A stretch of 64,000 bases of DNA from Vibrio fluvialis (GCF_900460245.1 NZ_UHIP01000002.1:1550001-1614000); one strand, 5' to 3'; shown: positions 41,295-49,511, counted from the first letter of the stretch. Numbers and translations are program-made. The notes: generated by a model not told the origin, from the letters alone.

Positions 41295-41492
41295 TCAACG
41301 GCGGTTGAATTTGGCGCGTTTTCTGGCAGCACAGCGCAATAGAATCTCCGCCTTTTCAGGCTCGCTTGATCGTGTCCAGGCAAGAATTTCTTCTAGCGTA
41401 CGAAAACAGCCCAGACACACATCGTTGTCGTCCAGGCAGCAGTTACGGATACAGGGAGACGGAACAGCCGATTCGGATTCAGTGCTTGCCAT
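41295..41492 (-). CDS. DUF1289 protein with four-cysteine motif
   Basis: 65 residues. The cysteine pattern PSPCIRNCCLDDNDVCLGCF (about 12-31) is that of DUF1289, presumed to bind a metal or Fe-S cluster. The rest is a short basic helix ending AARKRAKFNRR. It follows the GNAT gene after five bases, so it is co-translated despite the weak SD. Confidence 0.9.
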   Translation of the reverse strand: MASTESESAVPSPCIRNCCLDDNDVCLGCFRTLEEILAWTRSSEPEKAEILLRCAARKRAKFNRR

Positions 41493-41497
41493 AGCGA

Positions 41498-41914
41498 TTA
41501 AACCAGCGATTTGGTCAGATAATAGCGTTCAGTGGACACCGGATGATCGTGCAGGATCATCTGCACTTCGTAACCCAGTTTTTCATAAAACGGTTTGGCT
41601 TGAAAACTGAACGTATCAAGCAGACAAGCCTGGCATCCTTTCTCACGGGCAAACGCCTCAGCCTGCAGCAGCAGATCACTGCCCAGTCCACGACCTTTGC
41701 GGTTTTTATCGACCCAAAGAAACTTAACCATGAGCCAATGGCCAAAAATTTCACCATAAAGCCCTCCCGTTTTGACACCGTGTTCATCTTCCGTGAAACA
41801 GGCAATATCGGTACGGTACACATGACCTAAATGCGGAAAATTGTGTTCGCGTAAGCCATTTCGGATGATCTCTATTTCGGCTTCCGTTGGTGTGGTGGTG
41901 ATGGTCACTGACAT
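41498..41914 (-). CDS. GNAT-family N-acetyltransferase
   Basis: 138 residues from the ATG at 41914 (CAGGAAGTTAAT ahead). The acetyl-CoA loop is FLWVDKNRKGRGLGSDLLLQ (about 68-87), then CLLDTFSFQAKPFYEKLGYE, the form used by a subgroup often next to DUF1289 genes. Here too a DUF1289 gene follows after five bases. The substrate is unknown. Confidence 0.9.
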   Translation of the reverse strand: MSVTITTTPTEAEIEIIRNGLREHNFPHLGHVYRTDIACFTEDEHGVKTGGLYGEIFGHWLMVKFLWVDKNRKGRGLGSDLLLQAEAFAREKGCQACLLDTFSFQAKPFYEKLGYEVQMILHDHPVSTERYYLTKSLV

Positions 41915-41981
41915 ATTAACTTCCTGATAATCCAGCATTAACGTTTCGTTATAATGCCTACACCATGCCACCAGAATAGAA

Positions 41982-42011
41982 AAAAAGCCAGACGATAAAC
42001 GCTGGCTTTTT
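41982..42011 (-). terminator. Rho-independent terminator of the lipoprotein gene
   Basis: Stem AAAAAGCCAG / CTGGCTTTTT with a 10-base loop, symmetrical T/A runs, 18 bases after the stop at 42029. Confidence 0.82.
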
Positions 42012-42028
42012 CAGTTTAATCGGGCATG

Positions 42029-42202
42029 TTAGCAGTTGCCCTTTTTGGCCTGCCCCGGAGGACAGAAACGGCCATAATCACCATCGTGTGAATCGCTTGA
42101 TCTGACTTTCACGTCAACATCATCAACACGACCTTCCACACGGGTAAGCTGGCAGCCAAACAAGGTAAACGACACTGCGGCAATCAAAAGATAGTTTTTC
42201 AT
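42029..42202 (-). CDS. Small lipoprotein, 57 residues
   Basis: ATG at 42202 preceded by AAGG; stop TAA at 42029. The N-terminus MKNYLLIAAVSFTLFGCQLT is a lipoprotein signal with lipobox LFGC (Cys17). The mature part is short, with RVEGRVDDVDVKVR and a C-terminal RFCPPGQAKKGNC whose two Cys may form a disulfide. It probably sits in the outer membrane facing the periplasm. Function unknown; the CPPGQAKKGNC ending is familiar from other gammaproteobacterial small lipoproteins. It has its own terminator. Confidence 0.82.
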   Translation of the reverse strand: MKNYLLIAAVSFTLFGCQLTRVEGRVDDVDVKVRSSDSHDGDYGRFCPPGQAKKGNC

Positions 42203-42278
42203 CGGACCTTACTCATTAGTGAGTTTTATATCGATATTTGATATTGAAAACTTTAACCAACCAAAGTCCGATGAATGT

Positions 42279-42815
42279 TCAGCGTACGTCAGAGCTTTTC
42301 AATAATTGCGCCGCTTGACGGGGATTGCGTAGATGAATAAAGCGTATGTGACTAAAGTCAGCGTCTTGCATCATCGTCAAATAACGCTGACGATTTTTGT
42401 AGTAAGTCTTTAGCGTCCACCACACGATGGAATCACGGCTGAAGAAACTTTTACGCAGCGACTCCCGGTTCCCTGTCCCGGGCCACAATTCACGGCCAGA
42501 CAAGCTACGTGATACGGCCCGCTTTATCGCCTGGCAAGTGGTGCGCGTAAATGAGTAATCCAGCCAGATGACGGTATCCACCCGCTGCCACTTGACTGGT
42601 ACAGTGCGATTGTAATTACCATCCAGCACCCATGCATCGCCACTTAACGCCTGTTCAACGCGAACGAAGAACTCTGCATCCGGTGTTTCTTCCCAGTTGG
42701 GTTGCCAGAATAAGGCATCCATCTCGATGTAAGGCGCGCAGATCTGCTGGCTAAGTTGACGGCCAAACGTCGATTTGCCACTTCCGCTGGTCCCAACGAC
42801 ATTAATTCGTTTCAT
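42279..42815 (-). CDS. P-loop kinase-like protein (FlaR/topology-modulation type)
   Basis: 178 residues. Walker A is VVGTSGSGKSTFGRQL (5-20), with IEMDALFWQPNWEETP and DAWVLDGNYNRT following, the pattern of adenylate-kinase-like proteins sometimes called FlaR or topology modulation protein. These probably phosphorylate a small molecule. GGGAGAGATCCAGC precedes the ATG. The ASCH gene lies 40 bases upstream on the same strand. Confidence 0.88.
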   Translation of the reverse strand: MKRINVVGTSGSGKSTFGRQLSQQICAPYIEMDALFWQPNWEETPDAEFFVRVEQALSGDAWVLDGNYNRTVPVKWQRVDTVIWLDYSFTRTTCQAIKRAVSRSLSGRELWPGTGNRESLRKSFFSRDSIVWWTLKTYYKNRQRYLTMMQDADFSHIRFIHLRNPRQAAQLLKSSDVR

Positions 42816-42855
42816 GCTGGATCTCTCCCATCACTGATGAAAACCTTGATTCAGA

Positions 42856-43326
42856 CTATTTAAGTGGAAACACTTTCTCAAAGTACTCGAGAACGATATC
42901 AGACTCTTCGTTGAACGCCACGCCAACTTCCTGAGCGTACTGCGTAAAGAAATCGATGTGAACTGCACGCCACCACGCGTACGTACCATCTCCCTCACCT
43001 TCAAGCGCAGCGAATTCCGCACTGATTTGATTGAAGGGCATCACTTCGACTTTGTTGAGGCGAATAATACACACGGGCTCCTGCTGCCAATTGAGAACAA
43101 CCGTTATGCGTCCAACTTCTGGCAATGGTTCACTGTCGGCATCATAGCCCGCTTTCAGGCTACATGAAGCGCGTTTAACATCGTCATTTATTAGGCGAGC
43201 GCACTCGTTCGCGTTGTATTCATCCGCGCAGAAATATTCCGCCGAGACCTGTGGAATGGCTTCTTTTTGTGATGACGACAATGTCGCAAAGTATTCATCC
43301 AGCAATGCCTGTTGATCGGGGGTCAT
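42856..43326 (-). CDS. ASCH-domain protein
   Basis: 156 residues. The beta-barrel core has GYDADSEPLPEVGRITVVLN and PVCIIRLNKVEVMPFNQISA, followed by FAALEGEGDGTYAWWRAVH, which is the ASCH signature with its G-x-K-like groove. ASCH domains bind RNA or act as N4-acetylcytidine amidohydrolases (YqfB); the residues here do not decide. GAAGGAGCATTT precedes the ATG. A hairpin at 43377-43391 separates it from the next gene. Confidence 0.87.
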   Translation of the reverse strand: MTPDQQALLDEYFATLSSSQKEAIPQVSAEYFCADEYNANECARLINDDVKRASCSLKAGYDADSEPLPEVGRITVVLNWQQEPVCIIRLNKVEVMPFNQISAEFAALEGEGDGTYAWWRAVHIDFFTQYAQEVGVAFNEESDIVLEYFEKVFPLK

Positions 43327-43376
43327 AAATGCTCCTTCATTGTGTTAAATGCGTTTACCGTTCCATGCACAAGAAA

Positions 43377-43391
43377 CGGCCAACTTGGCCG
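43377..43391 (-). terminator. Possible terminator of the gene at 43414
   Basis: Compact hairpin CGGCCA / TGGCCG with a 3-base loop, followed on the minus strand by TTTCTT, 23 bases after the stop at 43414. Confidence 0.45.
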
Positions 43392-43413
43392 CTTAGTTCG
43401 CGCTAGAGGCAGA

Positions 43414-43890
43414 TTAAACCGTTTGAGCCGTCAACCACGCTGGTACCTCGCGTTTTGTCCAGCGGGCAAAACCCATTTTCTCAGCGAGATAAAAACGTCG
43501 GTAGGCACTGACCGCATCGCCACGGATTTTGTATTCATCCGGCATCGCTTGAGCAAACTCGGTCAGCCCAATCAATGGATACGTGTGCTGCTGAATCAGC
43601 TCCAATACTGCCATAGATTTGTGGTCTACCGATTTATCGTAACGAAACTTATACTCTGTATTCAATTCACGTACTAGCTCGGTCAACCAGAGAAAATTAT
43701 CGTAAGATTCTTCAACCCACAAAACACAAGGATGTTTCACGTGAGTTGACTTGTAAGGTGTCTCAAAACCCTTTTTATTCAAAGCTGTACATAGCAATTG
43801 TACGCTTTCCAGAATCATTTTGACGACGTGTTGATCGCAATGATATTGCGCACATAACTTAATATCGTCATCCAGAATAAAAATATTCAC
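43414..43890 (-). CDS. Conserved protein also known from phages, function unknown (GTG start)
   Basis: 158 residues from the GTG at 43890 with GGGAG ahead. The N-terminus NIFILDDDIKLCAQYHCDQH followed by VVKMILESVQLLCTAL, and later KHPCVLWVEESYDNFLWL, matches a widespread family found in bacteria and large phages, with conserved Asp, His, Cys and Trp that suggest a metal site. I know no proven activity. The start overlaps nothing; the 2H-type gene lies 85 bases upstream. Confidence 0.78.
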   Translation of the reverse strand: MNIFILDDDIKLCAQYHCDQHVVKMILESVQLLCTALNKKGFETPYKSTHVKHPCVLWVEESYDNFLWLTELVRELNTEYKFRYDKSVDHKSMAVLELIQQHTYPLIGLTEFAQAMPDEYKIRGDAVSAYRRFYLAEKMGFARWTKREVPAWLTAQTV

Positions 43891-43974
43891 GCCCGAACTC
43901 CCACGCTGCGATTTCCATAAACCTTCTTCTTACGCAAAAGTGGCGCGCAGGATCGATCAAATAGGTTGATTGAG

Positions 43975-44685
43975 CTATTTTTCGACACTAACTGGATAAG
44001 ACAGCGAACATTGCGCCAATAATTGGGTGACGGCCCGCTGTTGATACCAATTATTAAACACCAGCTCACAGGCCGATACGTTCAATCTGCCAAATGAATG
44101 TTGGCGAAACTGCTGACACAGTTTACGCAGCGCTTTAGCATCATTCATAGGCGAACGGAAGCGTACTGCGCTGGCATGTGCGGTGACCAACTTATAGCGG
44201 CTATCGACGCTCGTTCTTAGTCCTGATTTTTTAAAACCACTCCTCAATTGATCGCGCAATTGACTCAACCCATGTCCGATGGGGTACCCCTGAATCACGA
44301 TACATTCCGGCGAAGCACCGACTCCGCGAAATTCAATTTCTATCGGCTCAACGTGACTTAAAGCTTGCAGAAACACATCCGCATAGTGGTCAATGTCGAT
44401 ATCCGACAACTGAAAACCCGCTTCACAAGAGATGACCGACAGCAGGGTTAAATGAAGTTCGTTTTGCGGATAGAAATATTGCTCTGGTTCCAGCTTTCGG
44501 ACCTGATGCAAAAACTCGTCGATATTTGCTGTCACTAACGGGCTGTTGGGCTGCAAATAGGCGAGCGCAGTGATACCCCGACGTGTATCGGCTTTGTCTT
44601 TGAGATAAGGATCCTGAACATACCGCTCATCACGAACGGCTTCACTGAAGTTATCCCACATGTTTTGGTAAATGGATTCTATCAT
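43975..44685 (-). CDS. 2H-phosphoesterase-like protein (labelled mutarotase in some Vibrio)
   Basis: About 236 residues if started at the ATG at 44685; the start is uncertain because no SD stands out, and 44664 is also possible. Two His motifs are present: ELHLTLLS near residue 77 and VTAHASAVRFRSP further on, the HxT/S pair of the 2H fold that acts on cyclic phosphates or RNA ends. The end has SACELVFNNWYQQRA. The SDR gene lies upstream and its stop is 59 bases from this start. Confidence 0.72.
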   Translation of the reverse strand: MIESIYQNMWDNFSEAVRDERYVQDPYLKDKADTRRGITALAYLQPNSPLVTANIDEFLHQVRKLEPEQYFYPQNELHLTLLSVISCEAGFQLSDIDIDHYADVFLQALSHVEPIEIEFRGVGASPECIVIQGYPIGHGLSQLRDQLRSGFKKSGLRTSVDSRYKLVTAHASAVRFRSPMNDAKALRKLCQQFRQHSFGRLNVSACELVFNNWYQQRAVTQLLAQCSLSYPVSVEK

Positions 44686-44743
44686 TGCAAGCAATTGGCT
44701 GATGTATAGGCCACTATGATACCCAGCAACACGATGGCCTTTG

Positions 44744-45481
44744 TTAAGCGAGCGACAAACCACCATCGACCACCAAAGTATGCCCGACGATATAACTCGC
44801 TTTTGCTGAAATTAAAAACTCAACGGCGTCGACGATTTCATCAGGTCGGGCAAAACGTTCCATCGGTACCACTGCAGATACATCGTCACGTATTGAGGGG
44901 ACTTCTAACTGGCGTTCATCCCATCTTGGCGTCCAGGTAACACCTGGTGCAACGGCGTTGATACGGATGCCTTGGGCAATATTTTCCAGAGCCAACGAAC
45001 GAGTCAGCCCTTCCAGAGCATGCTTGGCGGCACTGTACATGGCTGCATTTGGCGTTGGTCTCAGGCCATTGACTGAGCTGATATTCACAATCGAGGCACC
45101 GGAAGACATCAAGCCAAGTTCATACTTCAGGCATAACGCTTGTGCCCAAAAATCCTGATTGAGCGTATCTTTGAGCAGGTAGTCGGCGACAGTCTCATAC
45201 GCACCGCGCGATGCCAATGCTGGTGAAGCATTATTCACCGCGACATCCAGTTTCCCATACCGCGCGTCGATAGTGCCGAAGAAGCGAATGACCGCCTGTT
45301 CATCAGCAATATCCAAGGCATGGTAATCGACGGATTCCAATTGGGGATAATGCGCCACAGCCTGTTGCCAGATCGTTGGGTTTCGCGAGCAAGTGATAAC
45401 CTGATAGCCAAGGGCCAACAAACGCAAAACCATTTCAAGGCCGATGCCTTTCGAGCCTCCAGTCACTAGAGCAGCTTTCAT
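44744..45481 (-). CDS. Short-chain dehydrogenase/reductase (SDR)
   Basis: 245 residues from the ATG at 45481 (AAGGAG ahead). Cofactor motif VTGGSKGIGLEMVLRLLA, an Arg in TCSRNP suggesting NADP, NNAS in place of NNAG (DVAVNNASPAL), catalytic Ser in NISSVNGL and YxxxK in AMYSAAKHALEG. It ends VGHTLVVDGGLSLA. The NNAS variant is unusual but tolerated. Substrate unknown. A DUF4260 gene lies upstream with a 38-base gap. Confidence 0.9.
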   Translation of the reverse strand: MKAALVTGGSKGIGLEMVLRLLALGYQVITCSRNPTIWQQAVAHYPQLESVDYHALDIADEQAVIRFFGTIDARYGKLDVAVNNASPALASRGAYETVADYLLKDTLNQDFWAQALCLKYELGLMSSGASIVNISSVNGLRPTPNAAMYSAAKHALEGLTRSLALENIAQGIRINAVAPGVTWTPRWDERQLEVPSIRDDVSAVVPMERFARPDEIVDAVEFLISAKASYIVGHTLVVDGGLSLA

Positions 45482-45519
45482 CGACTTCTCCTTTATATTC
45501 CTTTTCATGCCTGAGCGAA

Positions 45520-45912
45520 TTACATCTCTTCGCTGTAGCGATCCCTGCCGATTCGGCCAAGATGCGTGTGGGTAAAGCCACTGCCGTATTTCAACCCATA
45601 GCCCAGTGCTCTATCAAACCCGATATGCGCGATCCAGATTGTGGCTAACGACAAAGCTAGAGATCCCCCAAGAATTACGCCAACAGCGGCCAATCCCAGT
45701 GGGATAAGTAGAGAATGTGTGATGTTATAAGCGACTGCGCCTACTACAGGGTTGAACATGTAACCTAGCAGCGCGATATCAGGCACAAGAAACAGCCAGC
45801 CAAACGAGCTCCAGCTAAATCCGGAGGTAGAGTAGAAAAGCAAAGAAATCAGAAGGATACAAAGCCCTTCCAAACGCAGTACAATTTTAGGCTGACCAGT
45901 AACAAATGACAT
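45520..45912 (-). CDS. DUF4260 membrane protein
   Basis: 130 residues from the ATG at 45912 (AAGGAATCAAC ahead). Four membrane helices, with FGWLFLVPDIALLGYMFNP and the signature WIAHIGFDRALGYGLKYGSG near the end, which defines DUF4260. The function is unknown; the conserved His, Asp and Tyr in membrane positions suggest an enzyme or channel. Confidence 0.9.
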   Translation of the reverse strand: MSFVTGQPKIVLRLEGLCILLISLLFYSTSGFSWSSFGWLFLVPDIALLGYMFNPVVGAVAYNITHSLLIPLGLAAVGVILGGSLALSLATIWIAHIGFDRALGYGLKYGSGFTHTHLGRIGRDRYSEEM

Positions 45913-46026
45913 GTTGATTCCTTGCAACACTCAATGCCTGAAAGAGCACCGGAACGACTTTTAATTAGTACCACGATGCCCGTGAAGCGCCATAGAAAAC
46001 GGTGATAGTGAGAGATTTGAAGGGGC

Positions 46027-46052
46027 TTGGCCTGCTCAATATTGCAGGCCAA
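46027..46052 (-). terminator. Hairpin after the VF530 gene
   Basis: Perfect 9-base stem TTGGCCTGC / GCAGGCCAA with an 8-base loop, 11 bases after the stop at 46064. It has no long T run, so it may be a terminator or an mRNA-stabilising stem. Confidence 0.5.
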
Positions 46053-46063
46053 AGAAAGGATTA

Positions 46064-46282
46064 TCAGGTAAACGTATTGATATACAGCGCTTCAACCTTA
46101 TCTCTTGCCCACTGTGTCTTTCTTAAAAACTTGAGTGACGATTTGATCGACGGATCATTCTCAAAACAGTTCACTCGGACTTCGCGATACAAACCATTCC
46201 AACCATAGTATTCAACTAAACGAGTCAGGATTTTCTCAAGGGTTAATCCATGCAACGGATTATTAGGTTGTGGTTGGCTCAT
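46064..46282 (-). CDS. VF530-family (DUF2132) small DNA-binding protein
   Basis: 72 residues from the ATG at 46282. Almost the whole chain is family signature: [20 protein letters not shown], then [22 protein letters not shown]530 from V. fischeri has a helical fold thought to bind DNA; its regulatory role is unknown. Only a GGAAT acts as SD. It is a single gene followed by a hairpin. Confidence 0.93.
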   Translation of the reverse strand: MSQPQPNNPLHGLTLEKILTRLVEYYGWNGLYREVRVNCFENDPSIKSSLKFLRKTQWARDKVEALYINTFT

Positions 46283-46455
46283 CAATTCTATTCCAATATC
46301 GAAGTAATTCGCCGCTGAATACCAGCGGCGCAAGCGGGCAGTCTAACAGATTCGAAGCATTCCACCCTATTCCTTTGTTCAAGGCTGGCGAGCCTTAATC
46401 ATTTGCCTGTAAAGGCAACGAACCATTCATTGGGCATTAGATTGAACGATTGACG

Positions 46456-46692
46456 TTAAGCAACACTGAAAAGCGCGCAGACTACTGACAGTATTGCATA
46501 CTCTTGAACTGTTACCTCATCTCTGTTTTTATACTCAGCCAAGCACTCTTTGATCGTTTCTGCCGTCACTGGTTTACCGCTGACAACGAATCCTTGCTCG
46601 GTAAGTTGTACCAGCTCTTCACGATATGTCGCAGCATGAACATCAATATAGGTGAGTGTGGTTTCTTTTTGCAAAAATTGTACGGTGACCAT
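46456..46692 (-). CDS. Small hypothetical protein, 78 residues
   Basis: From the ATG at 46692 (AAAAGGAGCCTTG ahead). The product begins MVTVQFLQKETTLTYIDVHA and ends in a hydrophobic stretch (YAILSVVCALFSVA) that could touch a membrane. A compact beta-alpha arrangement is likely. I recognise no characterised family. Its 3' side has two small hairpins at 46381-46418. Confidence 0.75.
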   Translation of the reverse strand: MVTVQFLQKETTLTYIDVHAATYREELVQLTEQGFVVSGKPVTAETIKECLAEYKNRDEVTVQEYAILSVVCALFSVA

Positions 46693-46892
46693 CAAGGCTC
46701 CTTTTCCGTGACACATAAAACGACGCATTCAGACTGTTCACTCCACGTTGAGAGCTATGGATTCATACACATTGTCGATGTAGACATACGCTAACATAGA
46801 CGACATCAGGATTGGAAAGAGTGAACTTTGAAACAAGCGATCAGCTACAGTTATTCTCCTGCATAACGAGTTTTCTATAAATTAAACGACAA

Positions 46893-47459
46893 TCAAGAAG
46901 TTAGTTTAATGTCCGCGCGATGCGCGATCTCCGTATCAAAACCATCAATACTGTTTTGGTTTTTCTTCAGCCAGTATTGTTCAATACCTTCCACGCCTTG
47001 GCGATCTGACCATTTAGCCAACTCATCGCGGTCGCCCTCATAATTGAAATAAGGTACTGACATTCCGCACGATGACTGCACCATATCAATATCCAAAAGA
47101 AAGATTTGGCGCGATGCGACACTGGCCGGAAAGAGCCCGACATACTGAGACCATTCACTATCCTTGGTGTGCAGTACTTTAGCTTCACCGTAGGCACGCA
47201 GAATCAAAGGAGCACCATCGAAAGCACAGAACATCACCGTCATTCGCGTATTTCTAAGCACGTGTGCCGCAGACTCGTTTCCACTCCCGGTCAAATTCAA
47301 CCAAGCAATTTGCGTTGGACTGATCACTCTTAGTGAATCACTGCCTTTAGGAGAGATATTGACCCGCCCACTCTCTGCCGCCGTTCCCACAAAGTAGATC
47401 TTCTGCTGTGCGATAAACTCGATATGTTGATCCGATAATGAAGAAAATTGCTTGCCCAT
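46893..47459 (-). CDS. Pyridoxamine-phosphate-oxidase-fold flavoprotein
   Basis: 188 residues from the ATG at 47459 (AGGGAGGCATCCGT ahead). The split-barrel start is IAQQKIYFVGTAAESGRVNI, then SPKGSDSLRVISPTQIAWLN and GNESAAHVLRNTRMTVMFCA. This form (PPOX class, MSMEG-like) binds FMN or F420 and may reduce a small molecule. C-terminal GMSVPYFNYEGDRD is shared by the subgroup. It is the last gene of the minus-strand run before the iron-uptake pair. Confidence 0.88.
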   Translation of the reverse strand: MGKQFSSLSDQHIEFIAQQKIYFVGTAAESGRVNISPKGSDSLRVISPTQIAWLNLTGSGNESAAHVLRNTRMTVMFCAFDGAPLILRAYGEAKVLHTKDSEWSQYVGLFPASVASRQIFLLDIDMVQSSCGMSVPYFNYEGDRDELAKWSDRQGVEGIEQYWLKKNQNSIDGFDTEIAHRADIKLTS

Positions 47460-47645
47460 ACGGATGCCTCCCTGACGTGATACTGATTTCCATGAAGAAG
47501 AAGTTGACGACCAAGCCATACTAACGGCTCTTGTTATGCATTGGATAGCATTATTGAGTCATCTTTTCGGTATCGGTTGGGTCAGAACCCGACTTGTCGG
47601 TCCACTCATTAAATTAAATAGTTTGTTACATTTACTAACAATAAA

Positions 47646-47664
47646 TATAATAACCATTCTTATT
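47646..47664 (+). promoter_or_regulatory. Fur-box-like sequence upstream of the cupredoxin/FTR1 pair
   Basis: TATAATAACCATTCTTATT matches 12 of 19 positions of the Fur consensus GATAATGATAATCATTATC and lies 24-42 bases before the cupredoxin start, where Fur would block transcription in iron-rich cells. Confidence 0.6.
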
Positions 47665-47687
47665 TGGTTTAACTGAGATATTCATAG

Positions 47688-48011
47688 ATGAAAAAATTCC
47701 TTCTGCTGCCACTCCTTCTGAGCGCGAGCCTGCCGGCACTGGCTGACACTCCTACTTTCGAGATTGAAATTAAGGATCACCAATTCCACCCAGCACAACT
47801 CGAGATTCCGGCACATCAACAGGTAAAACTGATTGTGAAAAACCTTGATGACACGGCTGAAGAATTTGAAGGTGAAGATTTCCATGCTGAAAAAGTGATC
47901 GCAGGCCACGGTGAAGCAACCATTTTGGTTGGTCCTTTCGGCCCGGGCGAATTTGAGTTTATCGGTGAATTCCATGAAGACACCGCTAAAGGTGCTTTGA
48001 TCGTTAAGTAA
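47688..48011 (+). CDS. Periplasmic cupredoxin-like protein of an iron-uptake pair
   Basis: 107 residues. Signal peptide MKKFLLLPLLLSASLPALA, then a single cupredoxin domain (FEIEIKDHQFHPAQLEIPAH to GALIVK). In blue-copper proteins the C-terminal loop supplies Cys, His and Met; here it reads FEFIGEFHEDTAKG, with Cys replaced by Gly and no Met, so a type-1 copper site is unlikely. The acidic stretch EEFEGEDFHAE may bind iron instead, as in EfeO-type partners. It is 13 bases before the FTR1 permease and behind a Fur-like box. Confidence 0.9.
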   Translation: MKKFLLLPLLLSASLPALADTPTFEIEIKDHQFHPAQLEIPAHQQVKLIVKNLDDTAEEFEGEDFHAEKVIAGHGEATILVGPFGPGEFEFIGEFHEDTAKGALIVK

Positions 48012-48024
48012 GTGAGGAATACTC

Positions 48025-48852
48025 ATGCTGAGTTCCGCAATTATTGTCTTTCGAGAGGTGCTGGAAGCCGCGCTTATTGTCACGATTCTGATGGCCGCCA
48101 CTAAAGGCTTACCTGGCCGAACTCGCTGGATTTTCGGAGGTGCCACCGCTGGTCTCTTTGGCGCTTTAGCCGTCGCCTTCTCCGCAGGTGCCATTGCGTC
48201 AACTTTTGAAGGTATGGGGCAAGAACTGCTTAATGCTGGTATCTTGTTGACGGCAGTATTGATGCTTGCATGGCACAACATCTGGATGTCAAAGCATGCC
48301 CGCGAACTAGTCGCTCACTTAAAGCAGGTCAGCTCCAAAGTGAACGAAGGCTCATTGCCACTTTACTTCCTATCTGTCGCCACTGGCCTTGCGGTACTGC
48401 GCGAAGGTTCGGAAGTGGTTCTGTTCCTGTATGGTGTCGCGGCGGGCGGTGATTCGGGTATATCGCTGCTGACAGGCGGAATCTTTGGCGTCGTTTCGGG
48501 CATCATTGCAGGTGCTCTGCTCTACTTCGGCCTATTACGCATTCCGACTCATCTGCTGTTCAAAGTGACGGGCTGGATGATTCTGTTCTTAGCTGCAGGC
48601 CTCGCGGCGTCAGCGGCTGGTTATCTGATGCAAGCGGGCATTCTGACCGCTCAGGCACCATTATGGAACTCCAGTTCTATCTTGTCTGAACGTTCAATCG
48701 CTGGTCAGCTATTGCATATTTTGGTTGGCTATCAAGCTCGGCCAACTGCGATTCAGCTCACTTTTTACCTCGCTACCCTTGTGCTCATCTCTGTTGGCAT
48801 GCGTTGGGCGAGTCGTTCTGAGTCCGCATCACGCAAAGTTTCCAAAATCTAA
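48025..48852 (+). CDS. FTR1/EfeU-family iron permease
   Basis: 275 residues with seven membrane helices. Both REXXE iron motifs are present: FREVLEA at residues 10-14 and LREGSEV at 126-130. It takes up ferrous/ferric iron across the inner membrane with a periplasmic partner, probably the cupredoxin encoded just upstream. No EfeB peroxidase or EfeO M75 domain is encoded here, so this is a minimal two-gene system. A hairpin terminator follows. Confidence 0.93.
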   Translation: MLSSAIIVFREVLEAALIVTILMAATKGLPGRTRWIFGGATAGLFGALAVAFSAGAIASTFEGMGQELLNAGILLTAVLMLAWHNIWMSKHARELVAHLKQVSSKVNEGSLPLYFLSVATGLAVLREGSEVVLFLYGVAAGGDSGISLLTGGIFGVVSGIIAGALLYFGLLRIPTHLLFKVTGWMILFLAAGLAASAAGYLMQAGILTAQAPLWNSSSILSERSIAGQLLHILVGYQARPTAIQLTFYLATLVLISVGMRWASRSESASRKVSKI

Positions 48853-48859
48853 ATCTCTC

Positions 48860-48880
48860 TACGGCTCCTTCGGGGCCGTA
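48860..48880 (+). terminator. Rho-independent terminator of the FTR1 pair
   Basis: Nine-base stem TACGGCTCC / GGGGCCGTA (one G-T pair) with a TTC loop and five T, eight bases after the FTR1 stop. Confidence 0.85.
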
Positions 48881-49072
48881 TTTTTCCCTGCCAAATCCTC
48901 TGCCTCCTTTGTCAAAAAAACCACCTCCAGAACAGGAATACTAACGACGAAATCGTTAAATGGCCGAACACATCTGCGCGAGTTCGCTGACAAGTAACTT
49001 CGTATGAAAGTGAGGGACCGAGAGCTCTAGAAGGTATTTGAACTAAGAGACGAAGAATTCCAGAAAAGAAAA

Positions 49073-49094
49073 AAGGAGAGCAAATGCTCTCCTT
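49073..49094 (-). terminator. Rho-independent terminator of rplT
   Basis: Ten-base stem AAGGAGAGCA / TGCTCTCCTT; on the minus strand a T run follows. It lies 22 bases after the rplT stop. Confidence 0.88.
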
Positions 49095-49115
49095 CTCTTA
49101 AACCGGTTCTGCTAA

Positions 49116-49469
49116 TTACAGAGCAGCTTTCGCTTTTTCTACAAGAACAGCAAACGCTGCTTTGTCGAATACTGCGATATCAGCCAGGATCTTACGGTCG
49201 ATCTCGATTGATGCTTTCTTAAGACCGTTGATGAAACGGCTGTAAGATAGACCATTTTGACGAGAAGCCGCGTTGATACGTGCAATCCACAGTTGACGGA
49301 ATTGACGTTTCTTAGCGCGACGGTCACGGTAAGCGTATTGACCAGCTTTAGTAACTGCTTGGAAAGCTACGCGGTAAACACGTGAACGTGCACCGTAGTA
49401 ACCTTTAGCTTGTTTCAGAACTTTCTTATGACGTGCACGAGCTTGTACACCACGTTTTACGCGAGGCAT
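49116..49469 (-). CDS. rplT: 50S ribosomal protein L20
   Basis: 117 residues, the standard length. It begins [20 protein letters not shown] and contains [20 protein letters not shown] and [20 protein letters not shown], all typical of L20. The protein binds 23S rRNA early in assembly and in E. coli represses its own operon through rpmI mRNA. It follows rpmI after 42 bases and ends at a strong terminator. Confidence 0.98.
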
Positions 49470-49511
49470 TATGCTTCTCCTAAACTAAACGAATTAAAAA
49501 CTAAAAACAAA

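Noticed and set aside
46341..46461. attC-like pair on the minus strand: GCTTAAC at the stop of the 78-residue gene and GTTAGAC 121 bases on
   Set aside because: The 7-mers fit the RYYYAAC/GTTRRRY consensus, but they are mismatched to each other at two positions, the inner boxes do not pair well, and no similar element occurs between other genes of the array. Likely chance.
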